Source: Kiritimatiellia bacterium
GTDB lineage: Bacteria; Verrucomicrobiota; Kiritimatiellia; RFP12; DVOR01
Reading direction: 5' to 3'
Length of the DNA: 5,978 bases
Assembly: GCA_017548245.1 (NCBI GenBank)
Contig: JAFYMU010000045.1
Coordinates: forward strand, 1-5,978
Positions 1 to 5,978 of the stretch are shown piece by piece. Every line of letters begins with the position of its first letter. The stretch's first letter is position 1. A program made the position numbers and the translations under genes. The notes beneath the pieces are model-generated. The model searched no databases and was not told the origin of the DNA. It was given only the letters and a program-made list of their open reading frames with translations.

Positions 1-4
1 CTTT

Positions 5-90
5 ACATTTTTATACCTTTTTTGGGCAATTATTTGCAATTTTATTTATTTTAAGGCCTGAGATTGTCACATTTGTTATACTTTTGGGCA
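5..90 (+). repeat. Imperfect direct repeat upstream of the 98-595 gene
   Basis: Two related blocks lie 64-65 nt apart. Copy 1 (5-28) reads ACATTT, TTATAC, C plus six T, GGGCA. Copy 2 (69-90) reads ACATTT, one extra G, TTATAC, four T, GGGCA. They differ only by small indels in the T run, a C and the G. Copy 2 contains the candidate -10 element for the 98-595 gene, so copy 1 may be a duplicated or degenerate promoter/operator block. Between them is very AT-rich DNA with a short tandem (GCAATTATTT at 26-35 and GCAATTTTAT at 36-45). The similarity is direct observation; a regulatory role is inference. Confidence 0.5.
74..82 (+). promoter_or_regulatory. Candidate extended -10 promoter for the 98-595 gene
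   Basis: TG at 74-75, one base, then TATACT at 77-82 gives an extended -10 of the sigma-70 type with a single mismatch to TATAAT. No convincing -35 hexamer lies 16-18 nt upstream (54-60 is GGCCTG-like), which is tolerable for an extended -10. Transcription would start near 89, leaving a leader of about 9 nt before the ATG at 98. The overlapping string TACTTTTG (79-86) also matches the TAnnTTTG -7 element of Bacteroidota promoters, but no TTTG -33 element is present. Confidence 0.35.
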
Positions 91-97
91 TCTTGTT

Positions 98-595
98 ATG
101 CGTTGGTTCCTTAGCATTTTACTCTTCATACTCCTCTGTCCCTTGCTCTTTTGGGGTGAAGTGTGGTGGTCGGCGCGCTGGGGGTGTGCCGCCGAACCCT
201 TCCCTTTACCTGCCGAACGGCGGCTAGTCTTTGACCAACTCCAATCGTATGGCAACGCCTTCTTTGCGCGTGATGAGGTGCGCCTCACCGCTTATGAATT
301 GCCCAACCTCACCGCGGAACAATTTAACGCGCTTGCGACCGCAGCACAATTAACACCCTGCGCAACCTTTTCATTAGACACGGACTCACCCCTGTTGATG
401 GACAAGGTTATTGGTGCGCTCCAGAAACTAACCGCACACCTTCAAGCCGCTCATCCTGAAGAGGCTCGGACGTGCGCGGTGTGGACGTGGTACACCTTTG
501 GCGAATCCTGCGATTTCCTCTACAATGCGCCGTTACACGCACTTTTGGTGGTGCACTATCACGGCATTACCCCACCCCGACCCGAGGGTTTGTAA
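98..595 (+). CDS. Small exported or membrane-anchored orphan protein
   Basis: 165 residues; I do not recognise the family. Residues 3-20 form a strongly hydrophobic stretch after a short basic N-terminus, so the protein is likely exported or held by an N-terminal anchor. A signal peptidase site after Ala32 is possible (C30-A31-A32), but there is no proper lipobox in front of C14 or C30. The mature part has four cysteines (C30, C88, C126, C138), enough for two disulfides outside the cytoplasm. Its end is Pro-rich (TPPRPEG). The start at 98 is chosen because the hydrophobic N-terminus begins at once; no clear Shine-Dalgarno precedes it, and the leader may be very short (see the promoter at 74-82). 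A gap of 189 nt with a separate promoter candidate follows, so it is probably not part of the downstream operon. Function unknown. Confidence 0.7.
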   Translation: MRWFLSILLFILLCPLLFWGEVWWSARWGCAAEPFPLPAERRLVFDQLQSYGNAFFARDEVRLTAYELPNLTAEQFNALATAAQLTPCATFSLDTDSPLLMDKVIGALQKLTAHLQAAHPEEARTCAVWTWYTFGESCDFLYNAPLHALLVVHYHGITPPRPEGL

Positions 596-691
596 GCCTC
601 ATCTGAGATGCCGTCGGGATTCGGCAAGCCCCTTTCTCATCGGCGAATGCTGCGTTATCCCGCGCACAGATTAGAGACAATAATAAGAGCA

Positions 692-710
692 ACGCATTTT
701 TTCAATGCGT
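692..710 (+). repeat. Perfect 7-bp inverted repeat (operator or RNA hairpin)
   Basis: ACGCATT (692-698), a 5-nt loop TTTTC, then AATGCGT (704-710). A related dyad, TTGCGTT (737-743) with AATGCAA (746-752), sits 27 nt further on; it has one G-T pair and a gap too small for a normal hairpin loop, so as DNA it resembles an operator more than an RNA stem. The first dyad lies just upstream of the candidate -10 at 726-734 and the second just downstream of it, a position that suits a regulator-binding pair. No T tract follows, which argues against a terminator. The role is inference. Confidence 0.35.
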
Positions 711-725
711 GAGAAGGGGGAGTTT

Positions 726-734
726 TGGTATCAT
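726..734 (+). promoter_or_regulatory. Candidate extended -10 promoter for the aminotransferase operon
   Basis: TG at 726-727, one base, then TATCAT at 729-734 forms an extended -10 similar in design to the one at 74-82. There is no clear -35 hexamer at the usual distance. Transcription would start near 741, giving a leader of about 44 nt before the ATG at 785. It would also place the upstream in-frame ATG at 737 outside the transcript, which supports the shorter aminotransferase. Confidence 0.35.
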
Positions 735-773
735 AGTTGCGTTTTAATGCAATGAATTTCCATTCTCAACAAC

Positions 774-778
774 AAGGA
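774..778 (+). promoter_or_regulatory. Ribosome binding site deciding the aminotransferase start
   Basis: AAGGA at 774-778 is 6 nt before the ATG at 785 and marks it as the start. An ATG at 779 (in frame, adding Met-Thr) is too close to this site, and the ATG at 737 has no comparable site. Confidence 0.6.
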
Positions 779-784
779 ATGACT

Positions 785-1957
785 ATGAAGCAGCTGAATG
801 AAACCATCACCGCTATCGCCCCTTCTGCTACCCTCGCCATTACGAGCAAGGCTGCAGAACTCAAAGCACAGGGCATTAAAGTCTGCGCTTTCGCGGCCGG
901 CGAACCCGATTTCAATACGCCCGACTGCATTAAAAAGGCTTGCGCGGCAGCATTGGATGCTGATAAGACGCGTTATGTCGCGGCGGCTGGCTTGCCTGAG
1001 TTGCGCACTGCCCTCTGCGAAAAGTTGCAGAAGGAAAATGGCGTTTCTTACGAACCTTCTCAGGTCTTGGTGGCAAATGGTGGTAAGCATGCCCTTTCGC
1101 AGGTCTTCCAGACGCTGATTAACCCTGGCGACGAAGTGATCATCCCTGCTCCGTTCTGGTTGTCTTATCCTGAAATGGTGCGTGTGGCTGGTGGTATCCC
1201 TGTCTTTGTGAAGACGTCGGTGGAAGATGGCTTCTTGATGAGCCCCGAACAGCTCGAAGCGGCTATCACGCCGCGCACGGTGGCGGTGGTGATGAACTCG
1301 CCGTCCAACCCCACGGGCATGATGTACACGCCTGAACAGCTCCGCGCAATCGGTGAAGTGGCGATCAATCACGATCTTTGGATTGTCTCTGACGAAATCT
1401 ACGAAAAGATGGTTTATGGTGATGTGAAGCAGGCTTCGATGGCTTCCTTCGGTCCCGAATTCTATGACCACACCATCACGGTGAACGGTTTCTCGAAGAC
1501 CTTCGCCATGACGGGTTGGCGTTTGGGTTATGCCGCAGGTCCGAAGCCCTTCATGAAGGCGCTCTTTGCGTTGCAGAGCCACATGGCTTCCGCACCGAAC
1601 ACCTTCACGCAGTGGGGCGCTATCGCTGCACTCCAGGAAGCTGGCCCGGATGTGGATACGATGGTGAAGGCCTTCACGGAACGTCGCGAACGCATCTATC
1701 AGTTGATCTCGGCAATTCCTGGCATCAAGTGCCCGAAGCCGGATGGCGCTTTCTATGTCTTCCCTGACATCTCTTCGTTTGGCATGACCTCGCTTGAATT
1801 TGCGGCTCGCCTCTTGGAAGAGAAGCATGTGGCCGTGGTGCCGGGTATCGCCTTTGGTGACGATGCTTGCGTGCGTTTGAGCTATGCTTGCTCGATGGAA
1901 AATATCGAAGAAGGTCTCAGCCGTTTTGCTGACTTCTGCGCTTCGTTGAAGCAGTAA
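785..1957 (+). CDS. aspC: Aspartate aminotransferase, class I/II PLP-dependent, subgroup Ib type
   Basis: 390 residues, the normal family length. It should move the amino group between aspartate and 2-oxoglutarate in the cytoplasm, using pyridoxal phosphate. Fold-type I landmarks are all present: AGEPDF (38-43), aromatic W125 in APFW, N175 in NSPSNPTG, D203 and Y206 in SDEIY, the PLP-binding K238 in SKTFAMTGWR with R246, and the substrate-carboxylate R364 in VRLSYA. K101 in NGGKHAL matches the position at which a Lys in the Thermus-type (Ib) enzymes recognises the second carboxylate of acidic substrates, which supports aspartate over a neutral amino acid. The start at 785 fits the AAGGA site; a longer form from 737 would add 16 unconserved residues. 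Related Ib enzymes also act on prephenate, so arogenate production cannot be excluded. A gap of 41 nt without terminator leads to the EF-hand gene. Confidence 0.93.
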   Translation: MKQLNETITAIAPSATLAITSKAAELKAQGIKVCAFAAGEPDFNTPDCIKKACAAALDADKTRYVAAAGLPELRTALCEKLQKENGVSYEPSQVLVANGGKHALSQVFQTLINPGDEVIIPAPFWLSYPEMVRVAGGIPVFVKTSVEDGFLMSPEQLEAAITPRTVAVVMNSPSNPTGMMYTPEQLRAIGEVAINHDLWIVSDEIYEKMVYGDVKQASMASFGPEFYDHTITVNGFSKTFAMTGWRLGYAAGPKPFMKALFALQSHMASAPNTFTQWGAIAALQEAGPDVDTMVKAFTERRERIYQLISAIPGIKCPKPDGAFYVFPDISSFGMTSLEFAARLLEEKHVAVVPGIAFGDDACVRLSYACSMENIEEGLSRFADFCASLKQ

Positions 1958-1998
1958 TTTCCAACCCCCTAAAAACCGCACTGCGTTGGAGTTCGACA

Positions 1999-4101
1999 AT
2001 GTATCGTTATGGATTCTTTCGAATGGCGCGCACGACGCAAGCCGCGTTGAAGTGTGGCGCAGATATTGAACATTTGCGTGAACTCGGTCGCCGTTATTGG
2101 CTCGTCTTATCCCGTCCGGTCGGTGCAAAGGTGCCCCAAAATGAGGTGGCATCCCTACTCGACACCGACCAGGATGGCCGCATCCGTATCCCGGAAGTGT
2201 TGGCCGCTGTGGATTGGTTGAAGCCGCGCTTGACCTCTTTCGACACACTCTTTGTCAACGCCGACGCATTAGCGGCAACTGAAATCCGTCAGGATACGTC
2301 AGAAGGTGAAGTGCTGTACAAGCTCTTCACCTCTTTGACTTCTGAGGGAACCCTTTCAGCCGACGCCTTAACATCCGCCATGGCCACCTTTAAAGCTGGC
2401 TTGACCAATGGCGACGGCGTAATTCCTGTCGCAGCGGTTAATAGCAAATTTACCCCTGTTGCAGAGGCGATTCTCGCCATCACGGGTGGCACAACGGCAG
2501 GTGATGGCACTCAAGGCATTGCCACTGCCAACGTGGACGCCTTTGTTGCCGCACGTGACGCCTATCTTGCGTGGAAGCAAAGCAAACCCGAACTCGGCGA
2601 TACGCTCAATGGCGTAGCACCGGCCGATGCCGTTCAGTGCGTCGATGCCTTGGCACCCAAGATGGACGCCTTCTTTGCGGCTTGCGAGTTATTGCGTTAC
2701 AACCCCGCCGCACAAGCCTCCTTCACCCTCCCCACAACCCCCGAAGCATTGGCTGATGCGCCGATTGCACGTCCGACGCCTGACACCGAAGGGCTTTCGG
2801 TTACGCAGGGACTCAATCCAGCGTGGGCGAACGAAGTGACGCGCTTGGGCCAGCTCGTGAACGAAGAGCTTATTACGCCCGCGTTGTGGCAGAAGGCCAA
2901 GACGGCAGTGGCGCCCTATCGCGCATGGGCAACCGCAAAACCCGTTGGTGCAGATTGCTTTGCAGGCATGGACGAACGTGTCTTTGAAATGGCAGGTGAC
3001 GAGGCCGTGTTGCAAACGATTCGTGATGCCATCGCGGCAGATGCGGCAAACGCGCCCTTAGCGGCAGCCTTTGAAGATTTGAAGCGCTTGACGATTCTGC
3101 GCGTGGACTTCTTGCGTTTTCTGCGCAACTTCGTCAATATTGAAGAACTCTATCCGCCGGTTGCCAAGCCCCTCTTCCTCACGGGCACACTCTACATGGA
3201 CGAACGCGCTTGTTCGCTCTGTTTCCCGATTGACAAGGCAGCCGCGGCCCATGCCGCAGCGGCGGCGGCCTCAAAGTGTTGCTTGGTCTACTGCACACTC
3301 TCGCGTCCCGCAGAGAAGGCCACGCGCACGATCTTGGCGGTCTTCACCTCGGGTTCGATTAACAACTTAACGGTTGGCAAAAACGGTATCTTCTTTGACC
3401 TTGACGGCAAGGATTGGGAAGCGACCATTTGCCATGTTGTGCCCAATGCGATCAGCTTAACCGAAGCCTTCTTCGCCCCGTGGCGTAAGGTCGGCGCGGC
3501 TGTTGCAGGCACCGTCCACAAATTTATCGCCGGCAAGAATGATGCGGCTACCGCCGCCATGACCGAACACGCTACCGCAGCAACCTCTGGCACTGCGCCA
3601 GCGGCCAACAGTGGCATGATGATGGCATCGGTGGCAACGTTGGGCATCGCGCTCTCCTTTGTGGCTTCGGCTGTGGCAGGGATTGCCGCCGCAGTAACGA
3701 ATACGCCGATTTGGAAGACGGCCTTGATGGTGGTTGGTATCATCTGCGTGGTCTCTGTGCCGAGCGTGATTTTGACGTGGTTCAAGTTGCGCGCACGTGA
3801 CCTTGCGCCGATTCTCAATGCCTCCGACTGGGCCATCAACCGCACCATTGGTTTCACCGCACGTTTGGGAGCCTTCTTTACGCAGCGCGCCTCCTACTTG
3901 GGCAAGCGTAGGGTTTGCCCACCGATGCAACACCGTCATTGTGTGCGCAACCTCCTGCTTGGACTCTTAGCCGCCACGGCAATCACGGCCGCGCTCTGGT
4001 GGTGCTACTGCCCGACCTCGCCACGCAATCAGGTAGAGACTGCTCCTGAAACGGTTGAGCCAACGCCCGCCCTTGAACCCGCCTCGGAGGTTCAGCAATG
4101 A
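1999..4101 (+). CDS. Large EF-hand membrane protein of unknown function
   Basis: 700 residues. The start is set by GGAG at 1988-1991, 7 nt upstream. Residues 55-66 form a canonical EF-hand loop (D55, D57, D59, G60, I62, E66), so calcium binding is likely. A second, degenerate NGDGVI lies at 137-142. Residues about 390-500 make a compact domain with C405xxC408, C427-C428, C432 and an FFDLDGKDWEATI stretch. An Ala-rich run (414-424) interrupts the cysteines. Three hydrophobic segments at about 540-566, 573-595 and 649-668 look membrane-spanning. The basic segment 596-650 suggests N-terminus inside and a Pro/Glu-rich tail (672-700) outside. There is no signal peptide, so the EF-hand should face the cytoplasm. 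I have the impression that uncharacterised bacterial proteins with the same order exist (FFR start, EF-hand with IRIPEVLAAV, late Cys domain), but cannot verify it. Its stop overlaps the agmatinase start, implying coupled translation. Function unknown. Confidence 0.88.
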   Translation: MYRYGFFRMARTTQAALKCGADIEHLRELGRRYWLVLSRPVGAKVPQNEVASLLDTDQDGRIRIPEVLAAVDWLKPRLTSFDTLFVNADALAATEIRQDTSEGEVLYKLFTSLTSEGTLSADALTSAMATFKAGLTNGDGVIPVAAVNSKFTPVAEAILAITGGTTAGDGTQGIATANVDAFVAARDAYLAWKQSKPELGDTLNGVAPADAVQCVDALAPKMDAFFAACELLRYNPAAQASFTLPTTPEALADAPIARPTPDTEGLSVTQGLNPAWANEVTRLGQLVNEELITPALWQKAKTAVAPYRAWATAKPVGADCFAGMDERVFEMAGDEAVLQTIRDAIAADAANAPLAAAFEDLKRLTILRVDFLRFLRNFVNIEELYPPVAKPLFLTGTLYMDERACSLCFPIDKAAAAHAAAAAASKCCLVYCTLSRPAEKATRTILAVFTSGSINNLTVGKNGIFFDLDGKDWEATICHVVPNAISLTEAFFAPWRKVGAAVAGTVHKFIAGKNDAATAAMTEHATAATSGTAPAANSGMMMASVATLGIALSFVASAVAGIAAAVTNTPIWKTALMVVGIICVVSVPSVILTWFKLRARDLAPILNASDWAINRTIGFTARLGAFFTQRASYLGKRRVCPPMQHRHCVRNLLLGLLAATAITAALWWCYCPTSPRNQVETAPETVEPTPALEPASEVQQ
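2161..2196 (+). other. Codons for a canonical EF-hand calcium-binding loop
   Basis: The 12-residue loop DTDQDGRIRIPE has acidic residues at loop positions 1, 3, 5 and 12, Gly at 6 and Ile at 8, the textbook pattern. The flanks (NEVASLL before, VLAAVDWL after) can form the two helices. EF-hands usually occur in pairs; the only partner visible is the degenerate NGDG at residues 137-140, which lacks an acidic first and last ligand. Confidence 0.85.
4086..4090 (+). promoter_or_regulatory. Strong ribosome binding site for the agmatinase, inside the EF-hand gene
   Basis: GGAGG at 4086-4090 stands 7 nt before the ATG at 4098 and lies within the last codons of the preceding gene. It is the best Shine-Dalgarno in the window and confirms the overlapping start. 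Confidence 0.7.
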
Positions 4102-4973
4102 GCAACCCGTTGCCCCCCTTCTTGGGTTCGGAACACGCTCCTGTCGCACCGAACGAAGCCCGTTTTCATGTAATTCCGGCACCGATGGAGCTCTCCGTCT
4201 CCTATGGCGGAGGTGCTGCCGCAGGACCTGAGGCTATTTTGCGCGCCTCCGATCAGTTGGAAGCCTACGAAGCAGGTGCTTTCCCTTGCGAAGGCGGCAT
4301 CTATACCGCGCCAGCCGCAGTTCCAACAGCGGAGCGTCAGCACGAACCCGAAGCGTGGTTAGAGGCGATTGAGCAAGCCGTTGGGACCGCTTTAGATTGC
4401 GGCGCAAAGCCAGTCTTATTGGGCGGCGAACACACCGTTACCTTGGGTGCCATCCGCGCCTTCCATGCACGCCAACAAGAGATTGGCATTGTTCACTTTG
4501 ATGCGCACGCCGACCTGCGCGACAGTTATGAGGGTTCGCCCCTCTCGCACGCCTGCGTCTTACGTCGTTGCCACGAGCTTGGATTCCCCTTGGTACAATT
4601 CGCAACACGCGCCTATTGTCAGGAAGAGGCCGCCTATCGTAAGGCCAACCCCAAGACACTTTTCGCAATGGATGCAGAACAATTGGCCTTGAAGGGACCG
4701 CCCTCGCCGATTCTCCCCAAATCCTTCCCCAAACGGGTCTATGTAACCTTTGATGTGGATGGGTTAGACCCCGCCATCATGCCAAGCACGGGCACGCCTG
4801 TACCGGGCGGTTTGTTGTGGTATTCGGCACTCTTTATGTTGCGTGAGATTGCGTCCACCCATGAAATCGTGGGCTGCGATGTCAACGAACTTGCACCGAT
4901 TCCCAATTTGCATCACGCAGACTTTACCGCCGCCAAGCTCGTCCAACGGTTGATGGGCTTAATGCAACCCTAA
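4098..4973 (+). CDS. speB: Agmatinase (agmatine ureohydrolase), ureohydrolase superfamily
   Basis: 291 residues, typical of bacterial and archaeal agmatinases. The likely reaction is agmatine plus water to putrescine plus urea, in the cytoplasm, completing the arginine decarboxylase route to polyamines. The two-manganese ligand set is complete: H112 in GGEHT, D135, H137 and D139 in HFDAHAD, and D219 and D221 in TFDVDGLDP. The stretch DLRDSYEGSPLSHACVLRR (139-157) resembles agmatinases more than arginases, and S150-H151 supply the usual active-site loop. D261 and E264 in DVNELAP are also typical. Arginase, guanidinobutyrase or another guanidino substrate remains possible because specificity in this fold is hard to read. 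The ATG overlaps the stop of the EF-hand gene (ATGA, 4098-4101), so translation is probably coupled. No arginine decarboxylase is visible in the window. Confidence 0.88.
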   Translation: MSNPLPPFLGSEHAPVAPNEARFHVIPAPMELSVSYGGGAAAGPEAILRASDQLEAYEAGAFPCEGGIYTAPAAVPTAERQHEPEAWLEAIEQAVGTALDCGAKPVLLGGEHTVTLGAIRAFHARQQEIGIVHFDAHADLRDSYEGSPLSHACVLRRCHELGFPLVQFATRAYCQEEAAYRKANPKTLFAMDAEQLALKGPPSPILPKSFPKRVYVTFDVDGLDPAIMPSTGTPVPGGLLWYSALFMLREIASTHEIVGCDVNELAPIPNLHHADFTAAKLVQRLMGLMQP

Positions 4974-4985
4974 CGGCACGCTCCT

Positions 4986-5978
4986 ATGCCCTACACCTTC
5001 TCCGAACTTCCCTCTGAACATCAGACGCCAGCAACACCTGCTGAGGTATTGCAAGAGGCACTTGCACGTTTTGAGGGCGCCAATCTCTCGTTTATTGATG
5101 GCGTGTGGGTGAATGAATCGGTTAAAGGGCGCGACCTCAAGTATTACGTCTTCGATTGGGACGACAATATTCTTTGTATGCCCACGCGCATCCATATGGA
5201 ACGCCTCACGAAGAAGGGCGAATGGGTGCCACATACGTGTTCAACAGCGACCTTTAGCATTATTCGCAAAGATACGGAACATTACCGTTTTCCGCAGAAT
5301 CAACGCGACCTTGCCTTTGTTGAATTTCAAGATGAACGCACGCCTTTGGGTGGAGGCAACTTTGTCAAAGATTTGGATGTCGCATTAGATGACATCTGCA
5401 CGGGCAAGAAGCAACCGCCCCCTAGCTTTGCCACCTTCCGTAAGACGTTGGTCGAAGGCCGCCTCTTTGCCATTGTGACAGCACGCGGTCACGAAGAAGA
5501 AACCCTGCGCGCGGGCGTGCAACGGTTTATTGACCGCGTTCTGACGCCAGTGGAACGCGAGATTATGTTGATTAACTTGCGCGGTTACGACCATTGCTTT
5601 GACCACGTGCAGACCTTCCCCTCGCAAACGCAGGTGCTTCAGCACTATCTTTCATTGTGTCACTATCACGCGATTACCTCGCCGACCTTTGGTGCGCGTA
5701 TTGCAGAAGAAGTGCCTGGACCGCAGTCGAGTGAAAAACTGAAACGTTTTGCAATTCAAGACTTCATCAATCACTTGGTTGAAATCTTGGACCGAACCGG
5801 GATGGCGGCCTTACGTTTGCCGATTTCGATTGGTTTTTCTGACGATGACCGCCATAACGTTGAGGCCGTGCGTGATTACATTGAAACGGTTCTAGTGCGG
5901 CGCTTCCCCTCGGTTAAATTCTGCGTGTATGACACCTCCGATGGCACAGGCGTCAATAAGATGATGATTTCGGGGCAA
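4986..5978 (+). CDS. HAD-superfamily hydrolase-like protein, 3' end cut by window edge
   Basis: 331 residues are visible and the frame is still open at the edge. HAD motifs appear in order: motif I D57-W-D59-D-N (nucleophile D57, general acid D59), motif II T165 in AIVTARG, motif III Lys (K251 or K253) in SEKLKRFAIQDF, and motif IV D286-D287-D288 in IGFSDDD. The core is therefore likely active with magnesium as a phosphatase or phosphotransferase; the substrate is unknown. About 100 residues between motifs I and II (65-150) could form a cap. N61 stands where Thr or Val is usual. The start at 4986 is the first ATG after an in-frame stop at 4971; it has no Shine-Dalgarno and lies 12 nt after the agmatinase, so translation may rely on reinitiation. 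A later ATG (residue 65) would remove motif I. The membership in HAD is well supported, any more precise name is not. Confidence 0.8.
   Translation, partial: MPYTFSELPSEHQTPATPAEVLQEALARFEGANLSFIDGVWVNESVKGRDLKYYVFDWDDNILCMPTRIHMERLTKKGEWVPHTCSTATFSIIRKDTEHYRFPQNQRDLAFVEFQDERTPLGGGNFVKDLDVALDDICTGKKQPPPSFATFRKTLVEGRLFAIVTARGHEEETLRAGVQRFIDRVLTPVEREIMLINLRGYDHCFDHVQTFPSQTQVLQHYLSLCHYHAITSPTFGARIAEEVPGPQSSEKLKRFAIQDFINHLVEILDRTGMAALRLPISIGFSDDDRHNVEAVRDYIETVLVRRFPSVKFCVYDTSDGTGVNKMMISGQ

Larger units (their letters stand above)
596..784 (+). other. Non-coding intergenic region with small inverted repeats
   Basis: No credible gene lies here. Visible structures: an 11-base palindrome CATCTGAGATG at 600-610; a stem TGCCG (609-613) with CGGCA (622-626), which can extend through TGAGA (604-608) with TCTCA (635-639) around an 8-nt bulge; and the perfect 7-bp inverted repeat at 692-710 described separately. 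The blocks at 598-613 and 636-654 also resemble each other (both begin CTCATC and continue to an ATGC). None of the stems is followed by a T run, so no intrinsic terminator for the 98-595 gene can be called with confidence. I recognise no riboswitch class. Confidence 0.5.

Noticed and set aside
604..639. Intrinsic terminator after the 98-595 gene
   Set aside because: The stem is short, needs an 8-nt bulge to extend, and is not followed by a T run.
737..784. Longer aminotransferase start at 737
   Set aside because: It adds 16 residues unlike the family, lacks a ribosome site and lies at or before the predicted transcription start.
798..1118. 106-codon + strand frame inside the aminotransferase
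   Set aside because: Out of frame within a well-supported gene, with low-complexity Ser/Pro/Leu/Arg translation.
1958..1998. Terminator or promoter between the aminotransferase and the EF-hand gene
   Set aside because: The 41-nt gap has only a trivial CGCA/TGCG dyad with a 1-nt loop, no T run and no -10-like hexamer.
731..2248. 505-codon open frame on the - strand opposite the aminotransferase
   Set aside because: Its translation is rich in Arg, His and Cys with no domain pattern, while the + strand encodes an intact aminotransferase with all catalytic motifs. The long frame follows from the codon bias of the real gene.
2392..2520. Second and third functional EF-hands (residues about 132-174 of the 700-residue protein)
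   Set aside because: NGDGVI and AGDGTQG have the Gly/Asp core but lack acidic ligands at the first and last loop positions, so they are degenerate at best.
3288..3939. Long - strand open frames (189 and 160 codons) opposite the membrane segments of the EF-hand gene
   Set aside because: The two overlap each other in different frames, and their hydrophobic or basic composition mirrors the Ala/Val-rich + strand coding. No ribosome site or domain supports them.

Overview
The window is a compact bacterial segment with every supported gene on the + strand. There are five protein genes: a small exported orphan (98-595), a class I aminotransferase of the aspartate type (785-1957), a 700-residue EF-hand membrane protein (1999-4101), an agmatinase-type ureohydrolase (4098-4973), and a HAD-superfamily protein that runs off the right edge (4986-5978). 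No rRNA, tRNA, CRISPR array, insertion sequence or phage feature is visible. The organism cannot be named from this sequence. Moderately GC-rich genes with AT-rich upstream DNA and short Shine-Dalgarno sites fit a Gram-negative-type bacterium. The look of the aminotransferase and of the EF-hand protein makes me lean towards the PVC group (Kiritimatiellota, Lentisphaerota or Verrucomicrobiota), but this is an impression from memory and not a result.

Layout: positions 1-97 are AT-rich and carry an imperfect direct repeat and a good extended -10 promoter just before the 98-595 gene. Positions 596-784 are non-coding and hold several small inverted repeats plus a second extended -10 candidate, which would drive the aminotransferase. 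From 785 to the right edge the DNA is packed: a gap of 41 nt, then a 4-nt ATGA overlap, then a gap of 12 nt, with no terminator between genes. This looks like one transcript of at least four genes.

Function: the aminotransferase (aspartate/2-oxoglutarate nitrogen exchange) and the agmatinase (agmatine to putrescine plus urea) both handle nitrogen compounds. They flank a protein of unknown role that has a textbook calcium-binding loop, a Cys-rich domain and three predicted membrane spans. The HAD protein has all the expected catalytic motifs but no identifiable substrate. The most interesting part of the window is this uncharacterised EF-hand membrane protein, translationally coupled to a polyamine-pathway enzyme and followed by an unusual HAD protein. 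Whether the four act together is inference from gene order only.
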